A program made the position numbers and the translations under genes. Of a stretch of 64,000 nucleotides of DNA, positions 16,865 through 24,172 are shown one piece after another; positions within the stretch are counted from its first letter, which is position 1, and each line of letters begins with the position of its first letter. The DNA is from Roseiarcus sp963759955. Its GTDB lineage: Bacteria > Pseudomonadota > Alphaproteobacteria > Rhizobiales > Beijerinckiaceae. The DNA lies in contig CAVXCA010000047.1 of assembly GCA_963759955.1 (NCBI GenBank), positions 62,001-126,000 of the forward strand, given 5' to 3'. The notes beneath the pieces were generated by a model, which was not told the DNA's origin, ran no database searches, and saw only the letters and a list, made by a program, of their open reading frames with translations.

Positions 16865-19264
16865 TTATCTCCTGCCAATAAGTTTGAGCCATTCGTTTTC
16901 GGAGATTATCTTCACACCTAGCTTTTCAGCGTCTTTTCTTTTCGAGCCAGCCCCTGGGCCGGCGACAACCAAATCAGTTTTCTTCGACACCGACGCAGAA
17001 ACTCTAGCACCAAGCCGATCAGCAAAAACTTTCGCTTCTTCCCTCGTCATTTGTTCAAGTGAGCCAGTAAATACTATTGTCTTTCCATAAATTTGTGAAG
17101 TCTGAGTAATCGACTCTGCCTCACCGACTACAACTTCCGAGAGCAGAGCTTCAACTGCCTTCCTGTTGTGACGCTCTGAAAAGAAGCGAATTAACGATCC
17201 AGTCGCTACTGGGCCGATATCGCTATCTTTAGCCAACCGATTGTAATTTTCCTTAGGCTGTTGCGACTGGGCGGCTCGAAGCGCTGCGCGTAGCTTTGTT
17301 TCGGTTCCAAAATGTGTGAGCAAATTGTGGCGCTGAGGATTTCTCAGCTTCACCGCCTGTGAACGTTGCGTATTGAACAAGTCTGCCTGGCCAGTTATCA
17401 CGTCAGCAGTATTTGCCAGAAGTCGTTCAAGCGTAACTAGTCCAATTCCACGAACGCTTGATAATTCAATCCAAGCCGGTCCTGGCTGATCCTTTGCTGC
17501 CAAGTCAATGCCACGGACAAGGGAGGACGCATCCCGAAAATGCTTCGTAATGGCTCTGGCAGTAGCATCGCCAACCTCCCGAATACCGAGTGAAATGATA
17601 AATCTGGTGAGACCAATCGTTCGGCGGGTTTCTATGGCGGACAATAGATTATCGACTTCCTTATAGGTACGTTCCGAGTCCGGCGTTGATTTCTTTCGTT
17701 TCCTACTGGACGATATTTCCCGCCCCTTGGCGAGGCTCTCTCGCTTCTTAAAGACGACCTTTTTGAGTTCGTCCACGCGAGTATGAAGCTTAAAGATATC
17801 TGCCGGATCGTTAACCATAGACTCCCTAGAAAGCAATTCCGCCCACTGATCACCAAACCCCTCTATGTCAAACGCGTTGCGTGAGACAAAGTGCTTCAAA
17901 TGCTCGATCTTCTGGAACGGGCAAGCGAACTCGCCGGAGCAATAGGAGCGAGCGCCCTCGGCGCCGCTGGCGATGGTTTCGCGGACGACGTCCGTCTCGA
18001 GCGGGCATGGACATTTTTTGGGAAACACGAAAGCTTTCGGCCCTCTCGGCCTGTCCTCGACCACGCGCACGACTTGCGGAATGACGTCGCCTGCGCGTTG
18101 CACTTCGACCGTGTCGCCGACGCGCACGTCGAGCCGCGCGATCTCGTCCTCGTTGTGCAGCGTCGCGTTGGAGACGACGACGCCGCCGACGGTAACCGGG
18201 CGCAATCTGGCCACCGGAGTCAGCGCGCCGGTGCGCCCGACCTGGATCTCGATGCCTTCGACGACCGTCGTCGCGCGCTCGGCGGGGAACTTGTGGGCGG
18301 TCGCCCAGCGCGGGCTGCGCGAGACGAAGCCGAGCCGCTCCTGCAGCGCGAGGTCGTTGACCTTGTAGACGACGCCGTCGATGTCGTAGCCGAGAGTGGC
18401 GCGGCGCGCCTCGATCGCGCGGTAATGCGCCAGCATCTCCTCGGCCGAGCGCCACAGTCGGGTGAGCGGATTGACCGGCAGGCCGAAGCGGCGAAACGCT
18501 TCCATCGCCTCCATCTGGGTCGTCGCCAACGGCGCGCTGATCTCGCCCCAGGCGTAGGCGAAGAACTTGAGCGGCCGTTCGGCGGTGACGCGCGCGTCGA
18601 GCTGGCGCAGCGATCCGGCCGCCGCGTTGCGCGGATTGGCGAACGGCGGCTTGCCCGCCGCTTGCTGGCGCGCGTTGAGCGCGGAAAAGTCGGGATGCGC
18701 CATGTAGACTTCGCCGCGCGCCTCGAGCACTTGCGGAGCGCCGTGCAGCGTCTTGGGGATGGCGGCGATGGTGAGCGCGTTGGCGGTGACGTCCTCGCCT
18801 TCGTAGCCGTCGCCGCGCGTCGCCGCCTGCACGAGCTTGCCGCGCTCGTAGCGCAACGAGCAGGAGAGGCCGTCGATCTTCGGCTCGGCGGTCACTTCGA
18901 GCGGCGCATCGTCGCTCATGCCGAGGAAGCGGCGCACCCGCGCGCAGAATTCCTCGACTTCGGCGTCCTCGAAGATGTTGCCGAGCGACAGCATCGGCAC
19001 GGCGTGGCGCACCTTGGCGAATTTCTCCGCCGGCGCCGCGCCGACCTTGCGGCTGAGCGATTCGGCGCCGGCGAGCGCCGGAAACGCGTCCTCCAGCGCC
19101 AGATAGCGCCGCCGCAACGCGTCGTAGTCGGCGTCGGAAATGATCGGCGCGTCCTCGCCGTAGTAGCGCCGGTCGTGCTCGGCGATTTCCGCGCCGAGCC
19201 GCGCGTGTTCGGCGCGCGCGGCTTTGAGCGAGAGCTGTTCGGGCGGCGGCGTCTTCGTGGGCAT
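16865..19264 (-). CDS. ligA: NAD-dependent DNA ligase LigA, chimeric 3' half
   Basis: A 799-residue NAD+-dependent ligase, longer than the roughly 670-720 usual. Domains in order: Ia NAD-binding (DRRYYGEDAPIISDADYDAL), adenylation domain with the KxDG nucleophile Lys129 (EPKIDGLS) and GEVYMAHPDF, OB fold (GRTGALTPVARLRPV, NATLHNEDEI), four-Cys zinc finger (CPCP...CSGEFACP), helix-hairpin-helix region and BRCT (KTIVFTGSLEQMTREEAK). Up to about residue 430 codons are GC-rich like the neighbours. From somewhere between 18060 and 17880 to the stop the composition drops sharply, and the HhH region carries an extra basic insert (RKRKKSTPDSERTYKEVDNL). The native BRCT coding end appears to survive at 14142. 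The frame is open throughout, so the chimera is probably functional and essential. Confidence 0.95.
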   Translation of the reverse strand: MPTKTPPPEQLSLKAARAEHARLGAEIAEHDRRYYGEDAPIISDADYDALRRRYLALEDAFPALAGAESLSRKVGAAPAEKFAKVRHAVPMLSLGNIFEDAEVEEFCARVRRFLGMSDDAPLEVTAEPKIDGLSCSLRYERGKLVQAATRGDGYEGEDVTANALTIAAIPKTLHGAPQVLEARGEVYMAHPDFSALNARQQAAGKPPFANPRNAAAGSLRQLDARVTAERPLKFFAYAWGEISAPLATTQMEAMEAFRRFGLPVNPLTRLWRSAEEMLAHYRAIEARRATLGYDIDGVVYKVNDLALQERLGFVSRSPRWATAHKFPAERATTVVEGIEIQVGRTGALTPVARLRPVTVGGVVVSNATLHNEDEIARLDVRVGDTVEVQRAGDVIPQVVRVVEDRPRGPKAFVFPKKCPCPLETDVVRETIASGAEGARSYCSGEFACPFQKIEHLKHFVSRNAFDIEGFGDQWAELLSRESMVNDPADIFKLHTRVDELKKVVFKKRESLAKGREISSSRKRKKSTPDSERTYKEVDNLLSAIETRRTIGLTRFIISLGIREVGDATARAITKHFRDASSLVRGIDLAAKDQPGPAWIELSSVRGIGLVTLERLLANTADVITGQADLFNTQRSQAVKLRNPQRHNLLTHFGTETKLRAALRAAQSQQPKENYNRLAKDSDIGPVATGSLIRFFSERHNRKAVEALLSEVVVGEAESITQTSQIYGKTIVFTGSLEQMTREEAKVFADRLGARVSASVSKKTDLVVAGPGAGSKRKDAEKLGVKIISENEWLKLIGRR

Positions 19265-19290
19265 GACGGATGTTTATCGCAGCGGGCGCG

Positions 19291-20205
19291 TCAGCGGAAG
19301 GCGACCGCCCTCGCCCCCACCGCCTCCGCCTCCGTCGGCGCGACCCAGGCGAAGTCCGGCATCTGGTGGCGCGCCCAGGTGAATTGGCGCTTGGCGTAGC
19401 GGCGGGTGTCGCGCACGGCGAGTTCGGCGGCATCGGCGAGCGAAAGTTCGCCGCGCAGGTGGGCAATCAGATGCGGGACGCCGTGCGCGCGCATGACGGG
19501 CAGCGCCGGATCGAGCCCTCGCCGCATCAGCGCGGCGACTTCGTCGAGCGCGCCGTCGCGCAGCATCGCAGCGAACCGCGTCTCGATGTGTGCGTTCAAA
19601 ACCTCGCGCTCGGGCGCCAGGAACAGGCCGGCCCATTCGCCTGCCGCCAGCGGCGGCGCTTCGCGGGCGCCTTGAAATTCGACCAGCGGGCGCCCGGTCG
19701 CGGCGACGACTTCGAGCGCGCGCAATACCCGCTGGCGGTCGCTCGGGCGCAGCCGCGCGGCGGTGAGGGGATCGAGCGTCGCGAGTTTGGCGTGCAGGCT
19801 CGGCGTCGTCTGGCCTTCGGCCTCGGCGCGCACATCAGCGCGGACCGCTTCCGGCACGCGCGGAATGTCGGAGAGGCCTTGCGTCAGCGCGCGGAAATAG
19901 AGCCCGGTGCCGCCGACGAACAGGATCGGCTGGGAACGTCCTGCGTTTTCAGCGAGAATCGCCCTCGCGCGTTCGAGCCAGCGCCCGACCGAGAAATTCT
20001 CGGCGCCGTCGATCTCGCCGAACAGCCGGTGCGGCGCCTGCCGCTCTTCGGCCTCGCTCGGGCGCGCCGTGAGCACCCTCAGATCGCGATAGACCTGCAT
20101 CGAGTTGGCGTTGACGATGACGCCGCCGAACCGCTGGGCGAGAGCAAGCGCGACGGCCGACTTGCCGCTCGCCGTCGGGCCTGCAATGAGAAGCGCGCGA
20201 CTCAT
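19291..20205 (-). CDS. miaA: tRNA dimethylallyltransferase
   Basis: A 304-residue MiaA, which transfers a dimethylallyl group to N6 of A37 in tRNAs reading UNN codons. The P-loop is LIAGPTASGKSAVALALAQ near the start, followed by VIVNANSMQVYRDLRVLTARP, the DI-type substrate loop HRLFGEIDGAENFSVGRW, GGTGLYFRAL and the C-terminal YAKRQFTWARHQ. I chose the ATG at 20205 because the fold starts at once and a G-rich ribosome-binding stretch precedes it; the ATG at 20220 is equally possible. It follows DUF1015 by 58 bases on the same strand and precedes ligA by 26, so all three may be cotranscribed. Confidence 0.95.
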   Translation of the reverse strand: MSRALLIAGPTASGKSAVALALAQRFGGVIVNANSMQVYRDLRVLTARPSEAEERQAPHRLFGEIDGAENFSVGRWLERARAILAENAGRSQPILFVGGTGLYFRALTQGLSDIPRVPEAVRADVRAEAEGQTTPSLHAKLATLDPLTAARLRPSDRQRVLRALEVVAATGRPLVEFQGAREAPPLAAGEWAGLFLAPEREVLNAHIETRFAAMLRDGALDEVAALMRRGLDPALPVMRAHGVPHLIAHLRGELSLADAAELAVRDTRRYAKRQFTWARHQMPDFAWVAPTEAEAVGARAVAFR

Positions 20206-20263
20206 CGCCCCCACCGCCATGCTCCAATCGAAGAGCGCATGAATTCGACTCGCGCGCTGAAAA

Positions 20264-21490
20264 TCAATCCAGCATGTGGCTGACCAGGCCGTCGGCGAGC
20301 TTGGGTTCGAACCAGGTCGATTTCGGCGGCATGATCGCGCCGGCGTCGGCGACCGCCATGAGGTCGCGCATCTCGGTCGGATAGAGCGCGAAAGCGACGG
20401 CAAAAGCGCCGGAGGAAACGAGCCGCTCCAGTTCGCCCAGGCCCCGGCCGCCGCCGACGAAGTCGATGCGCTTGTCGCGACGCTGGTCGGTGACGCCGAA
20501 GACCGGCTCGATGACGTTTTTGGCGATGAGCGTGACCGGCAGCCGCGCCACCGGGTCGCCGCTTTGCGCGGCCTCGGCCGCGATCTCGGGCTTGAGCGCG
20601 AGCTTATACCAGCGTCCGCCGAGAACCATGCCGACCTCGTCGGCGCGAGCCGGACGGACCGGCTGATCGCTCGGCTCGACGACGTAGCGGCGTCCGATCT
20701 GTTCCAGCACCTGCTCGGGCGTAAGCCCGTTCAAATCGCGCAGCACGCGGTTGTAATCGAGAATGGTCATTTGTTGCTGCGGCAGCAGCACCGCGAGAAA
20801 ATAACCGTCCTTCTGGCCACGCGCCTGAGCGACGCGCAAGGCCGCGGCCGAGCGGTGATGGCCGTCGGCGATATAGAGCGCGGGCAGAGCGTCGACGGCG
20901 CGCGTGAGCGCGGCGATCGTCGCCTCGTCGTCGATCACCCAGAGCTGATGGCGCACGCCGTCGTCCGCGGTGACGTCGACCGCCGGCTCTTCCGCGGAGG
21001 CGCGCGCGAGCAGGGCGTCGATTGCCGGCGCCGTCGGATAGGCCAGCATGACCAAGCCGGTCTGCGCATCGACCGCCTCGATCTGGCGCACCCGGTCGTC
21101 TTCCTTCACCGGCGTCGTCAGCTCGTGCTTGCGGATGCGGTTTTCGGCGTAAGCCGCGATCGACGCGATCGCCGCGAAGCCGGTCTCGATGTGACCGCGC
21201 CAAGTCAGGCGGTAGGCGTAGTAGCAGGGCTTGTCGTCGCGCACGAGCGCGCCGGCGGCGATCATGCGGCGAAAATTCTCGGCCGCCTTGGCGTAGACCG
21301 CGTCGTCATGGGTGTCGATCGCCGGATCGAGATCGATCTCGGCCTTGGAGACGTGCAGAAAGCTCCACGGTTTGCCTTTCGCGCGATCGCGCGCTTCCGC
21401 GCTCGAAAGCACGTCGTAGGGCGGGGCAAGAACGTCCGCCGCGCGTCCCGGCGCCGGCCTCAACGCGCGAAAGGGCTTTATCAGGGTCAA
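20264..21490 (-). CDS. DUF1015 domain-containing protein
   Basis: A 408-residue conserved protein of unknown function. The opening LIKPFRALRPAPGRAADVLAPPYDV, the central ALYIADGHHRSAAALRVA and the later LAVLLPQQQMTILDYNRVL are hallmarks of DUF1015 (formerly SpoOJ/ParA/ParB/RepB-like in some annotations). The DGHHR motif resembles the ParB/Srx nucleotide-binding motif, so a kinase- or nucleotidase-like role has been suggested for relatives, but this is not established. The start is a TTG at 21490: homology begins there and AAAGAGAG lies upstream, while no ATG or GTG fits. Confidence 0.88.
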   Translation of the reverse strand: MTLIKPFRALRPAPGRAADVLAPPYDVLSSAEARDRAKGKPWSFLHVSKAEIDLDPAIDTHDDAVYAKAAENFRRMIAAGALVRDDKPCYYAYRLTWRGHIETGFAAIASIAAYAENRIRKHELTTPVKEDDRVRQIEAVDAQTGLVMLAYPTAPAIDALLARASAEEPAVDVTADDGVRHQLWVIDDEATIAALTRAVDALPALYIADGHHRSAAALRVAQARGQKDGYFLAVLLPQQQMTILDYNRVLRDLNGLTPEQVLEQIGRRYVVEPSDQPVRPARADEVGMVLGGRWYKLALKPEIAAEAAQSGDPVARLPVTLIAKNVIEPVFGVTDQRRDKRIDFVGGGRGLGELERLVSSGAFAVAFALYPTEMRDLMAVADAGAIMPPKSTWFEPKLADGLVSHMLD

Positions 21491-21690
21491 TGGGGCTCTC
21501 TTTCGTGAGGATTTGATTGACGTTCGCCGGATGGGCGTCGGCGTGGCCGAACATCTGACTCGGTTTTGACGTCTTGACAAGCCGGCGGTCGCCGCCGGGC
21601 CCACGCCTGCCTCGACTACGACGACCTCGCCGCTCTCCTCTTCGCGCAAGGGGTTCCCGGCGCCGAGTTCGCAAACGACTAAGGCGCCGC

Positions 21691-21755
21691 GCCTCCCTTC
21701 TCCCCTTGCGGGAGAAGGTGGCCCTCGCGTCAGCGAGGGCCGGATGAGGGGTCGC
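21691..21755. repeat. Intergenic palindromic repeat (copy 3)
   Basis: TTCTCCCCTTGCGGGAGAA forms a hairpin and is followed by GGCCCTCGCGTCAGCGAGGGCC, a second 8-bp-stem hairpin, then GGATGAGGGG. The order mirrors copy 4 at 22234-22308 in inverted orientation, so copies 3 and 4 bracket the small genes at 21813-22138. Apart from this, the 320-base gap upstream of DUF1015 shows no gene. Confidence 0.75.
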
Positions 21756-21812
21756 GTCGGACGGCGCGCTTGTCGAGATAGCCGCAATCCGGGTGGTGTC
21801 CTAATATGAATG

Positions 21813-22073
21813 TTAGCCGAACGCTCCCGCCAAGGCGGACATGGCGCTTAGCATAACCGATGCGGCGGGCCACAAGGCCGCAGTCTTGTTTAAGGCGGCG
21901 CTCTCGGACAAAGCATTCCAGGTGGCGACGATGTGGCCCTGAGCGTCCAAGTCGGGGACATGTATATCTGGCGATAGCTGGACCTCCACACGGCTGGCCT
22001 CATACCATTTGAGGGCAGCGCGTAGGCCTGCACCCATCGCGGCAAGTGCGAGAAGGGTGCCGACATATCTCAT
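21813..22073 (-). CDS. Small membrane-anchored protein of unknown function
   Basis: An 86-residue protein with an N-terminal hydrophobic helix (MRYVGTLLALAAMGAGLRAALKW), a polar middle (VQLSPDIHVPDLDAQGHIVA) and an Ala-rich C terminus. I do not recognise a family. Its ATG overlaps the stop of a tiny upstream frame (ATGA), a sign of coupled translation. The pair sits between two inverted palindromic repeats, and the codon use is mixed, so it may be a remnant of a small mobile or phage-like insertion. Confidence 0.45.
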   Translation of the reverse strand: MRYVGTLLALAAMGAGLRAALKWYEASRVEVQLSPDIHVPDLDAQGHIVATWNALSESAALNKTAALWPAASVMLSAMSALAGAFG

Positions 22074-22138
22074 TTTCGCTGATGCTCCGCCACGATCGCC
22101 GCCCGCACCGCGTCCACTGGCGACTTGATTGCTCCCAT
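22070..22138 (-). CDS. Possible 22-codon leader cistron coupled to the membrane protein
   Basis: A short frame (MGAIKSPVDAVRAAIVAEHQ...) whose TGA overlaps the ATG of the 86-residue protein by ATGA. The same frame is open further upstream (RIEGSDERRFVALLR) without an ATG or GTG, so the true protein may be about 42 residues from a rare start. Only the overlap and lack of alternatives support it. Confidence 0.3.
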   Translation of the reverse strand: MGAIKSPVDAVRAAIVAEHQRK

Positions 22139-22233
22139 ACGTAGCAGGGCAACGAACCGGCGCTCGTCACTTCCCTCGATCCGTGATGACTTGCGCAGTG
22201 TAAACCTGCAAGCTCAGGCGGGCGGTAAAGCAA

Positions 22234-22308
22234 CGCGCCTTGCGGCGCGACCCCTCATCCGTCGGCCTTCGGCCGACACCTTCTCCCGCAAGGGGAGAAG
22301 GGGGGGGC
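22234..22308. repeat. Intergenic palindromic repeat (copy 4)
   Basis: Three successive hairpins: GCGCCTTGCGGCGC, GTCGGCCTTCGGCCGAC and CTTCTCCCGCAAGGGGAGAAG. The last is the shared core. It lies directly after the stop of the DUF882 gene and may act as its terminator. Confidence 0.75.
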
Positions 22309-22311
22309 GCC

Positions 22312-24001
22312 TCATTCCGAGAAGCCACGCAACTCCGCGAAGCCCTGTGCGGCGGGCGCTTGGGGCGCGACGCGAAAGGCGTCGTAGATCAGATCGCCGT
22401 AGGGGTTGGACGGCTTGCCGCGAGCATCGTTCGACGACAGCTCGCCGAAGGGGTTGGCCGACTTGCGCTGAGCTTCGCTCGACGACAGCAGGGCCAAAGC
22501 GCGGGTCGGGTGGGCAGCGGGCGGGCTGGCGGTCGCGACCGTCTTCGTCGAGGCGTCTTTCGGCTGAACGGACACATTCTCAATCGGCGCCGATTTGGCC
22601 GCGCTGCGCATGGGCGCCCGCGTCGGCGGCAGCGGGGGAAGCGGCGCCGACAGCGCGGCGGCGCGAGCGAGCATCGCCGGCCGTTCGGCCGGTTCGGACG
22701 CCGGCGTCGCGTCCGCGAGCGCTAGAGCCTCCGGCGGGGCGGCGCCGAGGCCGACGCCGCGCGTGATCACGCCGGGAACTTTGCCCTTTGCAAGAAGCGC
22801 CGCGACCAGATTTCGGTTGGCGGCGCTCTCGTCGTCCGTCCCTTGCGCCGGGGAGGACGCGAACGCGAATTCGGCGGGGCGCTGCGGCGGCGTTGGCGCT
22901 ACCGATTCGGCGAGCTGCATCGCGGTGAGATCGGTGGGCTTGCGCGGCGGCAAGGGGGCGATAAATTGCGCGGCGATCGGCCCTTGCAAGGTGATCGGGC
23001 CCGCATCGCTCTCGGTGTTCGAATCGGCCGACGCGACGACTTGCGGCGCCGCATCGGAGGCCGGTTGCATGAAGGTCGCGCCGCGCGGCAAGTTGCCTCT
23101 CGCATCGGCCAGCGGGTCCGCGGCCGCGCTCGCGACCTCGGCGCCCGCGCCGTTCGTCCGGGGGGCGCCTTTGCCGGATGCGACTTCGCTGCCGCCGTTC
23201 TCCTCCTCGTCGTCCGCGCCGCCGCCGCGCGCTCCGAACAGCCATGACAGCAAGCCGGGATTCGAAGACGGGCTCGCCGCGGTGGCGGTCACCACGTCGC
23301 CGCCGCGCGACTCGATCTCGGCGCGCGCCTGCTCGTAGCCGGGCATCGGCTGGCCGTCGGCGGGAATGAACACCGTCTTGCCGTCCGGGAACAGCCGCGC
23401 CAAGGCGTCGCGGCTCATCCGCGGCCAGTAGCGGACCGACCCGCTGTCGATGTGCACCCACGGCGTCAAGCCCGTGGGATAGAATCCGACGCCGCCGGCC
23501 TGCATGCGCATGGCGACGTCGCGGATCGTCGCGGTGCTGACGTCGACGAAATGCGCGTCGATCGCCTTGCCTTCCATGTGCTGAGAATACTTGGCGACCT
23601 GACGCGAGCGTCGGCGCAGGGCCGCGTTGGTTTGCGGCGAGCGATAGCCGGAAAGCACGTCGATCGGCTGAGTTCGACCCCGATTCGCGGTAGACCTCCC
23701 AGACGATGTCGAACAGTTTGGGGTCCATTTTGGTCGGTTCGTTGAGCCGCCAATCCCGCAAGAACCAGTTCAGTTTCTCCAGCACCGCCGAATCATAGAC
23801 GCCGTCGACCATGTAGGTGAACGAGCCCGATTCGTTGGTGTGGGAGTTGGAAAAACTGATCGTGCGCGTGTCGCCGTTGGCGACCGCTGATTCGGTCGAA
23901 CTGGGAGCGAAGCCGAGGCTCAGCAGCACGGGAGCGACAAGCAAGCGCGCCAGCGCCCCCTTGCGCCGAACTGCGGCGCCGATGGCTGAATCAAACGCCA
24001 A
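22312..24001 (-). pseudogene. MepK/YcbK-like DUF882 peptidase with a single-base frameshift
   Basis: The first frame (from ATG 24001) encodes a signal-anchor and the DUF882 N terminus: VANGDTRTISFSNSHTNES, LNWFLRDWRLNEPTKMDPKL, DIVWEVYRESGS. It then leaves register. Deleting one base at 23671 restores QPIDVLSGYRSPQTNAALRR and continues through the zinc-site motifs SQHMEGKAIDAHFVDV and TPWVHIDSG to a long Pro/Ala-rich tail ending at 22312. A repaired product would have about 563 residues. YcbK (MepK) cleaves 3-3 peptidoglycan crosslinks, and ycbB-ycbK adjacency is also seen in E. coli. A sequencing error at this site is as likely as real inactivation. Confidence 0.8.
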
Positions 24002-24143
24002 ACGAAATATCCCCTTCCGAGTCCCTGCGCCCGCAACGCAAAGGATCCAATTCCCGCCGCGCGACGGCTCTGAGGGGCCGCCCGCCGTGATGTCACACGT
24101 GTGTCTAAGAAAGCACAGAACGCCACAAAAAATTTATGTCGGC

Positions 24144-24172
24144 TCTATAATCTTTTAACGCTGATAATTCAA
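24144..24172 (-). promoter_or_regulatory. Sigma-70-type promoter for the DUF882 gene
   Basis: On the minus strand TTGAAT (24172-24167) and TATAGA (24149-24144) are separated by exactly 17 bases, 143 bases upstream of the ATG at 24001. The -35 overlaps the stop of the L,D-transpeptidase gene. A perfect palindrome CACACGTGTG (24094-24103) lies downstream in the leader and could be an operator. Confidence 0.5.

Noticed and set aside
17891..19399. Long plus-strand open frame of 502 codons opposite ligA
   Set aside because: It has no recognisable domain and is Arg/Gly/Val-rich in the manner of high-GC antisense frames; the minus strand encodes well-conserved LigA domains.
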